Made by a program: the position numbers and the translations under genes. From Bugula neritina (Eukaryota; Bryozoa; Gymnolaemata; Cheilostomatida; Bugulidae), in NCBI GenBank assembly GCA_964035545.1, contig OZ037767.1, forward strand, positions 1,244,680-1,308,679: a stretch of 64,000 nt of DNA. The letters run 5' to 3'. Shown here one piece after another: positions 21,901-33,800 of the stretch; the stretch's first letter is position 1, and the number at the start of each line of letters is the position of its first letter. The notes below the pieces were generated by a model that worked only from the letters and a program-made list of their open reading frames with translations, searched no databases and was not told the DNA's origin.

Positions 21901-24225
21901 AGTCTATAAATTTAGGGTAGTACTATGTATAGTGCTGTACTGTTTGTAGAGTAGTACTATGTGTAGTGCTGTACTATTTGTAGAGTATTACTATATTTTT
22001 TAGAGTCATTGAAACCTGGATGGATCAACACCGAGACTACTTTTACGCCAGTAACTACGTGTACCCGTATAAAATAGTCGAGCTCGACGAAAAGGAGAAA
22101 GATAGCCTAAAGGAGCATAAGAAACTCAGGTACCAAGGCTATGCCAGCATTCTATAGTTTTCTGCTAAACCTAAATATAGCTACCACTAATTTTATAAAA
22201 TTTGAGTATGTAATTTTTAAAAGTGGACAACTTCCTTATGTAACTTTTTACTAGATTTATAATATAACTTCATCTTTGTCTTGTCAACACATGAAGATAT
22301 CGACTATGCCACTTATGCAACTGTTTTCAGGAACAACTTTAAGGAATAAGTAATGTTTAATGTTTCGTTTATTTAGAGAAAAATTGAAATGCAAATCTTT
22401 CGACTGGTATTTGGACAATGTTTTGCCGGAAATGAACAAGCCTACAAAAGATATGCTGCGGTTCGGTGAAGTGCAGAATTTCAAGTCCAAATCATGCTGG
22501 CTGGTAAAAATATTGCTTTAAATTATATTATTTTCTAAGTTTGCAGTAATAACCGTGATCACATAAAATAATAGTGAAATACCGTACATGTTATGTTGCG
22601 CAATGTAGCTTTATATTATTATAGAGCTTGAGATTTGTTCAACATAAATTAGGATGTATGCATGAAAAATCAACTGTCTGACATGGGAACACGTATACAT
22701 GTATGTGTGTTATAGATGTTGTATAGAAATTCTTGCCTTTCTACATTCTAGAACATTCCATAGAACAATTTTAGAATGTTTCAGAAAATATTTTATAGAA
22801 TATTTCATAATATACAAAACACTGCAGTTTGTTAGGCGTAGTTAACCTCAAAGTTTATTTATAAAGCATATAATTAACGAAAATTTTAAAATTGCGATAA
22901 TCTTTTATATGATTCAAACAAAGCATTTTTGAATACTTGATCTAGGTTTAGAAAATCGGTCTATGCTTAGAAACTTAATCTAAGTTTAAAAACTTGAACT
23001 AAGTTTAGAAACCTGTTCTAAGTTTGGAAATATGGTCTGCATATGTGGAAACCTGGTCTAAATTTAGAAACTTGGTCTATATTTAGAAACTTGGTCTATA
23101 TTTAGAAAGATGATAATGATGGATATATCCTCAGCACTCCCGACTGTTACACATACTCTCGTATGAAACCAGAGCAGGAGTTCGGGCTGACAAAGGATGG
23201 ACAACTCCTGCATTTCGGAAGTTGTGTGACGGTGACCGAGCATCTCCTACTCCGCGTTGTCACTTGTGGATCTACTGATACCGAGAAAGGTAAGAGCAGA
23301 AGTTATTTCAAAAATTTGCAAAAGTTCAATAATTGAAAACAAGTTTATCTTTGAACTTTGTACATAATATGTTATAATTTATTATGTGGTTAGCAGACAA
23401 ATTTTTTGACATGCCTTTTATTACTGCTGCATTGTTTAGTTTTGTTCCTAAATTGTACAATTTATTTGCTTTTCTTAAAATTCATAAGCAAATTTAATTC
23501 GAATAAATCCGTGCAAGTTTATAGTCACTAGCCCTGTAATGAAAAGGGTTTTTTATTTTGAGCTAAGGATTTGTTTTTTTTTGTGGCGAAAGAGCAATTA
23601 TGACTGACTGTCCTTCCTAACACAACTGATCTTGTGTTTACTAAGTCAGTGCTCTAACTCTTGAACCAAAGCTGCTTCTTTTTAATACCCTAGATTTGAT
23701 AGTTTTTGGAAAAAAAGACTATGAATATCTTCATGGAAGCATTTTATAGCGGAAAATGTTTGCAAACTGACAGCTAAAGATATGAATGTAGAGTTATTTG
23801 TGTCAACTATATTTATCAAAACGTAACAAGTCTTACAACCAGTGTGGCTCAAAATATCTTAGCATATACCAACTGTTTCCCTAACTGGAAACAAGCAGCA
23901 GATGGTTGTAAACTTTACCTCCTCATCTCCATTGACTTCTAGCAACTAATTTTGTTTTATTTATTTATTTATTTGTTTATTTATTTATTTGGCTTTAGGT
24001 TGGACATTTGACCTATATGCATCACTGGGTCAGCAAATAGGAGTGTTAAAGTTCAAGTTTGCAGATGGTAAAACTCGCTGCCTGCAACAAGTGACCAACA
24101 TAGTTGAGCATCATATTAACGAGCAGATGCCCCAACTTCTAGAGTGTAAGAATGATGACCCCTGGCAGCTTTGGTACATCACTTATAACTTGGGGTACCA
24201 TTTGGTTCCTGAACGGCCTGTATAA
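18978..24225 (+). CDS. GALNT: Polypeptide N-acetylgalactosaminyltransferase (7 coding exons)
   Basis: Golgi type II enzyme that starts mucin-type O-glycosylation by moving GalNAc from UDP-GalNAc to Ser/Thr. Exons: 18978-19837, 20743-20921, 21618-21798, 22004-22129, 22377-22503, 23106-23289 and 23999-24225; together 627 aa. It shows a signal anchor at about residues 18-34, a stem, a GT-A catalytic start [14 protein letters not shown], the metal-binding DVH (245-247), WGGEN (about 356-360), CSRIAHVF, and a C-terminal ricin-like region ending with QLWYI. Oddities: DSHCE of typical members is DVHTE, and the usual AGG of the substrate loop is VGC ([10 protein letters not shown]), so it may be a divergent subfamily. 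The lectin domain keeps few QxW motifs. Exon 2 is flanked on both sides by tandem repeats that reach its splice sites. The exon 1 end was copied to 1-81 and 10104-10236. Confidence 0.92.
20226..20380 (+). repeat. 10-bp CACCTACTGT minisatellite in GALNT intron 1
   Basis: About 15 copies of CACCTACTGT with occasional CACTT variants, roughly 390 nt into the intron. Confidence 0.95.
20594..20752 (+). repeat. 45-bp array ending on the GALNT exon 2 acceptor
   Basis: GCTATAGAAATG occurs at 20601, 20646 and 20691. The next 45-nt step, 20736, is GTTACAG|AGATG, the functional exon 2 acceptor. Period and alignment are exact, so three degenerate AG|AAATG copies of the acceptor and first exon bases precede the real one. 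Confidence 0.9.
20924..21240 (+). repeat. 15-bp ATGTACCACCATTAT array after the GALNT exon 2 donor
   Basis: About 20 units of ATGTACCACCATTAT start at position +3 of intron 2 (donor G|GTATGT). Long apparent frames over it (CTTII, YMYHH, VPPLY and the antisense VVHIM) are repeat artefacts. Confidence 0.95.
21917..22000 (+). repeat. 34-bp array before the GALNT exon 4 acceptor
   Basis: Two and a half units of GTAGTACTATGTATAGTGCT + GTACTGTTTGTAGA, period 34 (21917, 21951, 21985), end just before the exon 4 acceptor TTTTTTAG|AGTC. Confidence 0.8.
22935..23108 (+). repeat. 19-bp array containing the GALNT exon 6 acceptor
   Basis: Degenerate units of TTTAGAAACTTGGTCTATA run into exon 6. TTTAG lies at 23063, 23082 and 23101 with an exact 19-nt step, and the last one is the functional acceptor TTTAG|AAAGAT. 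Confidence 0.9.
23500..23690 (-). mobile_element. tRNA-derived SINE, diverged copy
   Basis: Read on the minus strand, this begins with a degenerate tRNA-like head (GGTTCAAGAGTTAGAGCACT). It continues with AGGAAGGACAGTCAGTCATAA and ends in a tail containing GACTATAAACTTGC. Head, core and tail match the better preserved element at 30830-31047 in order. It sits in GALNT intron 6. I could not see a target-site duplication. Confidence 0.75.
23957..23990 (+). repeat. (TTTA)n next to the GALNT exon 7 acceptor
   Basis: A short TTTA/TTTG tetranucleotide run that also serves as polypyrimidine-like sequence ahead of CTTTAG at 23993-23998. Confidence 0.8.
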
Positions 24226-25914
24226 CGAGCATCACATCCTCACCAGCGTCCCTCTTGCAATAAAAGAACGAAAGACTGGGCGGAGGTTTTGGCAACAAAC
24301 GCAGAAGATGTTTTCTTACAGTCCAAACATGGTATTTAATCAGATGGTAGAATCCAAGTGTAGCCACCCATTTTCTATGAAGTGTCTAGTCAGAATTGGT
24401 AATCCTATTATATGCACAGCTAATAATATCTCTGCAACATGGATTATGCAATTATTTGTGTTTACAATGCTTAATCTTCCTCGTTTGAAATTGACTGAAG
24501 AATTTTTTTAAAACTATTTATGCCCATACTTTGTATAATTCACTGCAATATTGTAAATAGTAGATACACTAAATTTGAACATAATATTTTTGCGGGAAAA
24601 ATCTCTATTGTTTAAAAATTCTAAAAATATAGTCAGCTTTGTTTAAGTTAGACACCAAGTGAAAAACTAATTAGTAACTTGAGTGTTGTTGAATAAATTG
24701 ACTTTAAAAATCTCTGCAAGTTCTATTATATACTAATAACTAAGCAATTATAGTTGAATTATCATGACATGAGTAAATTGAAAACTCAGTCCTTAAACTG
24801 TTAGTAGTGGTGTAGAACATAGTGGCTTACAAAATTAAATAATAGGTTTTAATTTATTTTTCGAAGAGATTAAAAAGTCTAATGTACATGTATGATATTT
24901 AATAGATTTTGCTACTTTTGTTCGTTTTCTAATGGGATTGACCAAATATTATATAGAGAATTATAAAGGATCTGCATAATGGTACAATAAAATACTTGTT
25001 AGCACATTTACTTTTATTAGGAAATAAAATTATTTATACCAGAGGAAAGATCTTGTCTTTTTATACAAATTAACAAATTTTGCATTATACTGTATATCTT
25101 TTAAGTATTAAAAATCTGTATATTTGAAGGTTTTTGCTTTTTAATGTCACACACATTAAAGGGCGAGAAATGCATTCTGGGACATGTTATATAACAAGTG
25201 ATACTGAGGGCTGAGAAGTATTGTTGCCATGCCAATAAAACAAAAAAGCCAATAACAAGGTCTGACATATATGACGGAAAAACTGAAAGTAAATCTTAAA
25301 AATAAATACATAACTATATAATTTATTATATATATGAAATATAATTTAATGCTATTACAAATAATATAACTGGAAAAATTTGAACAAGTTAGCAAGTGTG
25401 ATGGGACACAACTTATATATTACACGGAGCTACTTATAAGATATTGCATAATAATTACAGCCATTTTTCACTCAAAACATGCATACCATATTAGTCAATG
25501 AAATACAGTATATACTTTGGATTTATATTCTCCGGCATAAAAACTAAATGACATAAGAAACTCTGAGAGAGGAAAAGAAATACATTTTCTAAAAGAGCTA
25601 AAGGAAGAAGTATATAATATGTAATCACCCTGCAATAGCATTATTTTGAATATCCTTCAAACAATAGAGCATAATTTAATGGCACTAAAACATCCCAGCA
25701 TGTCATGAAATATCTCGTATTATAACTTGATATGTCACATTGTTCTAAAATGCACTTATATAATTCATTATTGTACTAAAGCTTTGTGCAGCTTTTAAAT
25801 CAAATCACCATTGTAGCAACATCACATTGTCTACCCTTATATATTTTAGAATACTATGGTAAATTCTCTAGCAATATGGTACATTTTAGAATCTATAGAT
25901 CGTTCTAAACTTTA
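24226..25914. other. GALNT 3' flank, intergenic
   Basis: A possible poly(A) signal AATAAA lies at 24259-24264, about 34 nt after the stop. The next 200 bp are less AT-rich than the surroundings, but I could not extend the coding region. Beyond that the sequence is AT-rich with no supportable gene. Confidence 0.55.
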
Positions 25915-26021
25915 GACACAATTCACCATTATGAAGCTTTGTATATCTTTTCCTAGGTTCCTTTAGATTCTAAAGGAACCTGAGAAAAGATACACAAAGC
26001 TGCATAATGGTGAATTGTATC
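25915..26021. repeat. Near-perfect 53-bp hairpin palindrome
   Basis: The left arm 25915-25967 and right arm 25969-26021 are reverse complements at 48 of 53 positions with a single-base spacer at 25968. The arms contain CAATTCACCATTATG and CTTTGT..ATCTTTTC. It lies in intergenic DNA between GALNT and GGT-C. It could be a foldback or MITE-type element, a fresh inverted duplication, or a small-RNA precursor; no terminal target duplication is evident. Confidence 0.9.
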
Positions 26022-27880
26022 ATTATGTTGGTAAACACTGGCAACTTATTTACATGACTCAAATTAATTTAAGTATTAGCAAGTGTTAAACTAACCCACA
26101 CCCTTCCCTTCCCTCCCCTCAGACGAAACTAGCATACTAAGAGATGGTGATGCAATATGATTTATATATGAGTAATGTAATACTGGGCACCAACTTTGCG
26201 TTATAATCAATTATAGAAAAACAATTTTGTAATGCCACAATCTATAAAAAAAGCCAAATAAAAGCTTTGATTTATAAGCTTAATAAACTGACATGCTTAA
26301 TTAAGTATGCAAGACAGAGATTAAGAAACACCAAATATTCCCCTTGGATGTTAATAGTTCCTTATATCCAAAATATTGCCACATTATCATATTTCCTCAT
26401 GCACAGTCATCATATTATAGCAGGTAAACATAGTATAACTTGAAATAGTAAATATGAATACCTGCATGTAAACAACAAATTTAATATCATAGCAGGTGGC
26501 AAACTAAAACACCCCAGTCATTTGTTATTATTTGGCCATCTTGCATCTAGCCCTAATCAGTTTTAGACCATATTATTTTCTAGACTTCTCAAAAAACATT
26601 TTTATGTGAAATATTTTGATTTTGCTGTTGCCAAAGACATGTAATCAAATTACTGCTATAAGCACATATTTCATTGAATGAGAATATTAGATAATATGAA
26701 TAAAAATTATATTTATCTATTTTACAAATTATGTTGCTAAAACTGTAGCCAATACATGTTGAAATTTGAAACCTATCTGTGATTCACTTTGATAGCCCAA
26801 AGAATTGTTCTGCATTTAACAAAAAAAATTTATTAGCTACCCAAACGTTTAATTATGTTTAAATGTTTAATTTAATGTTTTCTAAAAACTGTTTTTATAA
26901 GAGTAGCAATTTAGTTATATATAATATGACTTTCTATGGTTTCATTTTATTAAAAAATTTCTTCTTGATTTGTCTGACATGATCAGATAATCCAGTACAT
27001 CTTAACAGGGTTAGCATGTGGCTTAACTTTTTAGAGATTTTAAAGACTAATTTCTGCAAGTTCATAATAGAATCAAAGTTCTTGTATAAAACACGAGAGA
27101 ATTATTAGTGTTGTCATCATGTTTTGTTATTATAAACAGTTCTTTGGAATTAGATCATACGTGTCTAACACTTTCCTTATCACTATGATTATGAAATACG
27201 GTCATACTGTGGATTTTATGCATTATATAGTAGCTAATCAGCATGGCCATGCGTATCTAATAACTTGGTGATTCATTTTATATGAAATATTTTATCATAT
27301 TAACAATATTACAAAAGCTCTTTATAAGAATGATTTTAGGCAGTTGAGAGAAACAGGTGTAAAATGTTTATGTACCAAAATAACAGCTCATCTTAGAGGT
27401 TAGTAGATTATTACAGTTTATTATGCAGCGGAAAAGTATACGTCATTATCTATTATATAATGTATACATGAGTATAACCCTATAGAAAAATGCTCATAAA
27501 GCATGACGTGAACATTCAACATTCAACAGTATATATACTACTATAAAATATAAGTCTTTACATATTATATTGTGATTAGCTTTGAATAAAATATATTATT
27601 GTTTCTATACACAGCAGATTCTGATTTAAATGCCTACTAACCTTTACTAATTTGTTAATATCCTAAATTCATTTGATTATTAAAAAACTTTTTAGTTGTA
27701 AATTATTATTAATTGGACAAAATACTTTAAAGAATATAGTGATGAAAAATATATTGTTTAATGCATACATAGAATGACAAAGTATAATATAATGGCACTA
27801 AGAAAAATATGAAAAATCTTCTTCTAGTTTAGAACAGAAACTACAGGCTATAGCAATTATATGCATGAGGTTATTTGAAG
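26022..27880. other. Intergenic and GGT-C 3' flank
   Basis: AT-rich with no gene found. A pyrimidine run CCCTTCCCTTCCCTCCCCTCAG (two short blocks, about 26101-26122) looks like a splice acceptor but has no exon after it. From about 27200 to 27440 the sequence is an inverted copy of 18030-18240, so the GGT inverted repeat extends past the genes. Confidence 0.6.
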
Positions 27881-30800
27881 TTAATACCCATCTGCAACCC
27901 CTTGACGTCTGAAGTCACCAACTCCTAAAATGTTCTCCTCATAAACACCAACTGAGTCACTGACGGGAATGTTGGATGTGTGGAACTCCATTTTATGACC
28001 TTTTTTAACCAGCTCATCAACATATTCCTAAAAATAGACTCAACTATAGCCACACATAAATCAATATTAAATATTATTATATTGATTGTTAAAAAATAAA
28101 AAAGTTGGTTAGATCTCCCGTATAATATTTTATAACATAATATATAGAGATTGTAGAGTAGTTTGATTGTACCATACCATTGGGAATCTGTTCTCATACA
28201 AGACATTATCTGGTAGTAACTGACTGTGTAGTCTGGGTCTAGATACAGCTTCTGTTAGGTTCATACCAAACCATAGCCGGTTAATCAGAGTCTAAAGTCA
28301 TCAAACAATAAGCAATATCTTAGGTGTATATAAGAGAATTATTTATTCAATGTAGTCAAAGCAATTGATTTCTAAAGTTCTAGACATCTTTTGCTAAATG
28401 TAATTAAAATGCTTCAATTTCAGACATTAAGCAAGTATGAGAATTACCAAAGCAGTTGCTGTGATGATCTTTGACCCTCCAGACCCCCCTGTTACCATGA
28501 CAACATCTCCATTTTGGTCAACTACCACAGTCGGACTCATGGATGACAGAGGTCTCTTTCCTGGTTCTATCCAGTTGGCGGAGTTGGAAGGAGCCACCCA
28601 TGAGTCATTGGACCAGCTCGGTTTACCTGGCATGGAGAAGTCATCCATGAGGTTGTTGAATATTATACCAGTTCTCTTCCCCATTCTCTTAGAACCCCAC
28701 CTGTGGAAATAATACTTGGAGCTTAGAACTATTCAAAATATTTATATTTTCAATGTATTGAAACTGGTGAGTAAAGTTGAAAGAAAAAGTACAAGTGTAG
28801 TTATAGCTTTTTTAATGTCACAGACAGTGAAAATTGTATTTTTAAGCTCTTGCATAAGATGATTGCAAAAAAAATTTTTGAAGATGAATTTTTCTGAAAT
28901 AAACTATATTGCACTAAAAATTAAAAAAGACTAAGAGAGAAGAGAGTTTTGGAGAACTGAGATTTTGTTTTAGGTAAATTTTCTCAGCATGTTGTGCATT
29001 GTTCAGTGATAAATAATTGTGGCATGTTCATATTAAAAATCAGCAGTATGAGTGTAAACATACGCATAATTGACAGACGTAGTGGTGGATACAGCATCTC
29101 CATTTCCTGCCAGTATAGATATTTGACTGGTTCCAGTTGTTTTCCTAGCATCGGTGGTCACTCCATAGTATTCAACATTATGAGTTTTACTGTTCGTTAT
29201 CTTCTGTCTGATTTCTTCACCAAACTCTGAATCTGTCATATTTGCTACCAACTAAAAATATGAATTACTATAAATTAAGTGTTGCTATTTTCTACACTAC
29301 CTGTATAAGTATTTCAATCCACAAAATTACTGCAGTGGATGAAAATCAAGCTAACAGTTCATACTTGAGCAGATTGCTTTATGGATATCTTAAGTCACCC
29401 GTCACATGTCAACTAATAACTCACCTGTCACATGTCAACTAATAACTCACCAGCTATCACATGTCAACTAATAACTCACCTACCACATGTCAACTAATAA
29501 CTCACCTACCACATGTCAACTAATAGCTCACCTCTGACACATCCACAAATGACCCATCACCAAGATTCATTCTGGAAGCGTATGCAAACTTTACTGCCTC
29601 AATTATCTGATGGTAGGTCGTGGCTGTTGATGGGATTTCTTCCAATTTTGGTGAAACAGACGAAGAAGTAAATTCATATCCTATAAAAGCATCACCCAAT
29701 ATAATAGTTCTGATACTTAATTAGTAAAATGTATCAGCTTGTTGTGTGGAACTCACCATCTAATATGTTGAGTATATACTGAACTACTATTTCTCACTCA
29801 CCATCTAATATGTTGAGTATATACTGAACTACTATACTTCTCACTCACCATCTAATATGTTGAGTATATACTGAACTACCACTCCTCCAGATGGTGGTGG
29901 TAAAGATATCAGTTTATAACCTCCATTTTCTATTGAACTCTGTAAAGGTTCTCTAACTTCTAGTCTGTAATTTTCCAAGTCTTCTTTAAAGATTGTCTGC
30001 CCATCTGTAAGAAAAGATAATGTTTATTCATATGATAAGAAATAACCTACTCATGGCTCAATGTAATACATGTAAATTAAACCCCCAGTGTCAAATCTTA
30101 CATTATATATTAAAATTTAACATATCTAAAATATAGCCTAAATATCACCTAGCTCTTCTAAATCAGCCACAATATCGTCTCTCAGACTTCCGTTGTAGAA
30201 AGTTTCTGGTCCTTCTGCTGCTATACGTCTGTAAGTTTCAGCCAGTTTGGTAAACACTACCGTATCTCCTTCCTTTTTTACTTCTCCAGTTTCTGGGTCT
30301 GTGAATATTGCTCTGTAATATTTTGATCAGTTGAGTTTGAAGTAATTTAACAGACATGTTCTATCTGGAAAAACAATTTCTTCAAACAAATGACATTAAA
30401 TATAACAGCAAGTAAGCGTTTTAGAAATCTAACTCACTTAAGTTGATCATCAAAGGAATCAAAGAGACGTGGCAAGTAACCAGCCACATAGGCATTTAGA
30501 GTGATTCCATTTTCTGCTAACTTTATTGATGGCTCAAACAGACGTGACCAGTTGAGTTTACCAAACTTTTGGTGTAGCTCCCAGGTACCAGCTATTTCTC
30601 CAGGGACGGCTATAGAACCTCCCCCTATAATATTCCGTATCAATTTTTCACTATAACTGTCATGATGTTCTATTTATTATATTGGCACTATGTTATCAGA
30701 ATATTTATCTAGCAGCCAATTGCATTGATTTAATGCTTATAAAAATCCACATCAATCAAATACATTAATAATATTTTTTTCATTTACATTTACATTTACA

Positions 30801-33800
30801 AAAATTTTTCAATTAGCCAAGTAACTTATAAAAACTCACGCAAGTTTATAGTCGCTATCCCTGTGAGAAACCCCTGATAGAAAGGGTTTTTGTTAGAACG
30901 GGCTAAGGACATGTTCAAATGAGGCACAGGAGCAATAATTTATGACTGGATGCTCTTCCTAACATCACCAATGGCCTTTGTCGGGGTTTGAACCCACAAC
31001 TTCGTGTTCACAAAGCGAACGCTCTAACCCCTAGACCACGGCTGCTCCCAAGTAACTTATGTAGCTTTTAAATTGTTTATATATGCAGTTTAACAAAGTA
31101 ATAGAATATTTTTTTAGAAAAAGAAATAGTAAATTTAGGTGACAAAAATTGTTCTACTAATGTTCTAGTTAAATAAGATGACATGAACAGTTTGAGTGAT
31201 TTGCTCTATCAACTATTCATCAGATTTGAAAACTGCATGTCATCATAAAATATACAAAATAGCACATACAAAGCTTGTTTACTTTGCAGTGTGGAGTGAG
31301 CCCGTTTGGATCCACTTAACATTACGCAGCTATCTACTCAACAAATAGGTGCTCACTAACAACTTAGCTCCTACTACCTTATTTCTAAAATATTTAAAGG
31401 TAAGGGTTCACTCCTCAATGCTAAGCTTATCCTAGAAGACTCTCACCTATAAATAAGGTATATGTATTAAATTGCCCATTAAACTACATCATTGCCAAGA
31501 ATGAGTATCTATTACCTATCTTTGGACTAATGAGCGTGTTATTTTGGTACATGGTACTGTTGGCTACGGCTGGAGCTGTTTCCCTGTAGTCTAGAACATA
31601 TGGCTCCATCGTCTCCCTGAATAGCAAATTATTTAGAAGTACAAGAAGATAGCTTTTAAAATGTTTACAGCTGCAGTCATAACAGTTGTAAGCAGGTAGT
31701 AAACATTAGAGCTCAACATTCAATACACAAAACATTGCAAAATACAGTAAAACTAGAACCAAAATTCAACAAATTACCTTCTCAGTTTACGATATCAAAC
31801 AGTCTTTTGTTAACTTGTAACAGTATATAGTAGATATCTTTAGCTTGTTTATTAACTTCTACCCAAGTATCATTTTTTGTAGGTCAGTGTTACATAACAA
31901 TTGTACCTGTTTTGGTGTCATTTCTTTGGTCATTGCCACATAGCAAGCAAATACCTGTTGACGAAGTTTTGGGTTTGTTAGGTTATTCTGGAACCAACAT
32001 CAAGTACCTGACAAGTCAAGTGCTTCAGAAGTACCTGTTGACTTAAAACACTCATAAAACTCACCTGTTATAGTAGGTAGTGAAACCCCCTCCACCTATA
32101 CCACTAGATAGAGATCTGGTCACACCGAGACACAACGAGACTGCTATCATTGCATCTATCCCAGAACCCCCTTCAGCTAACATCTGCCTGTAAACATATT
32201 GTTATACATAGAGCTATGGTGTTATAGTGTAGTAATAGAGTAATATATTGATATAGCATATAGTAATATATAGTATATTATAGTAACATAGTCATATAAT
32301 AACATAGTACCTAATATGTTAATACAGCAACATTCAGTAATATAGCATATCGTATAATATAGTGATATAATAGCAATTTGTCAGCTGATAACATGTTATT
32401 TTGATAAACTAAAATGTCTAAAGTAGATGATACTGAATAGATGGTATATATTATCCTTAATTATCATAATCTTATTCTAGAGCTCAAATACACATAATAA
32501 ACTTCCACTCTATGCTACATTCATGACCCCTCTTGATGGCTTTTTAAATCTTATCAACAAACAGCATATAATATGCTACAACTTGATATTCTAATAGTTT
32601 GGCTTTACTCTATTTACACTCCGATAGTTGAGCAGTTCTTCTCAGCACAAGCAACGCTGGCAAATCTGTATACATTCTCAGAGTCATCTGGAACTGACGG
32701 CCATATTACTTCATCAGTTTGTACGTCTGCTCCAGAAATATCACTCTCCTCTGTGAATATCAGCAGTAAAACTAGCAGAATGTTTAGATGTGGAAACAGT
32801 CACTTAGACTTAAAGCATAATGTTGTTTGATTCAGTAATAAAATATAATAACACACTATATGATAGTATATAATAGAATAATACACTAATATAATAAATA
32901 ATATAATAAAGTAATGTAAAACATGTAACTACATTACATTGCTAATTTAAAACACTTTGTTTTATGCATTCAAGTACAAAAATTACACAATTTAGCAACA
33001 AGTTTAAAGGCCCAGATAATAAGATTCCTTTCTCTTAGGGTACAGACAGCTTCTTATGCTACAATACAATGATCAGTTACTGGACCATCAACAGCCTTTC
33101 TTAACAGCTCATTGTTTCCACATGTTGTTACATTCATCACTCAGTACATGGTAATAACAACAGCACAATGTCTGTACATAACAACTTGTCTTATAGAAAA
33201 CTGACAAATCACATGAATTTATAAACTTAGCATTAGATCATAGAAAGCTGAACGAGCTAAGTACAACTATATTGTCACATTGCTGCTTTGTGTTTTCTAT
33301 CCGCTGAAATACTATTCGATTAAAAATCTACTGCTAGTTATTCCTCCAATAAAATTTAGAAGTACATATGTTTTCAAAGTTTGCTAGTTTATTTGTTTGG
33401 GAAAATAATTTTGAAGCAGTTTTTGGGGGATTTTTGCAGTTTATGTTTGCTAATTCAGTTTTACCTCCTACTGGTAATTGCTACTTGTAAATCAGTAGTA
33501 TTGCTTAAAAGATACTTAAAACTTAAAAGCTGTGCTACTATAAACTCATCCTCCAATAATCTATGTAACAGAAACCAAAGGCATCAAGCCAACAAAGCCA
33601 GCAATAAATATAATGTACAGCTGTAACTGAAACACACACACACACACACAAACTATTTTAGTCCTGTCTCTATAATGAATGATTGCCAAACAGTTCATCA
33701 TAATTTATGGTTATTTAATTATCATTCTATTGGTTTTTTTACAAAAGCCGTTTCCTTGTTTTCATTATAATAAAAAGTCATCAAACAGCAAGCAATCTGT

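Noticed and set aside
23989-24225. Separate small gene for the last GALNT exon
   Set aside because: Phase and the ricin-like content continue exon 6; the apparent upstream start lies in intronic sequence.
24152-24511. Alternative longer C-terminal frame past the GALNT stop
   Set aside because: It is in a different frame from exon 7 and shows no family similarity.
26101-26130. Splice acceptor of a hidden gene (strong pyrimidine tract plus CAG)
   Set aside because: The following frame is short and no neighbouring exon or homology was found.
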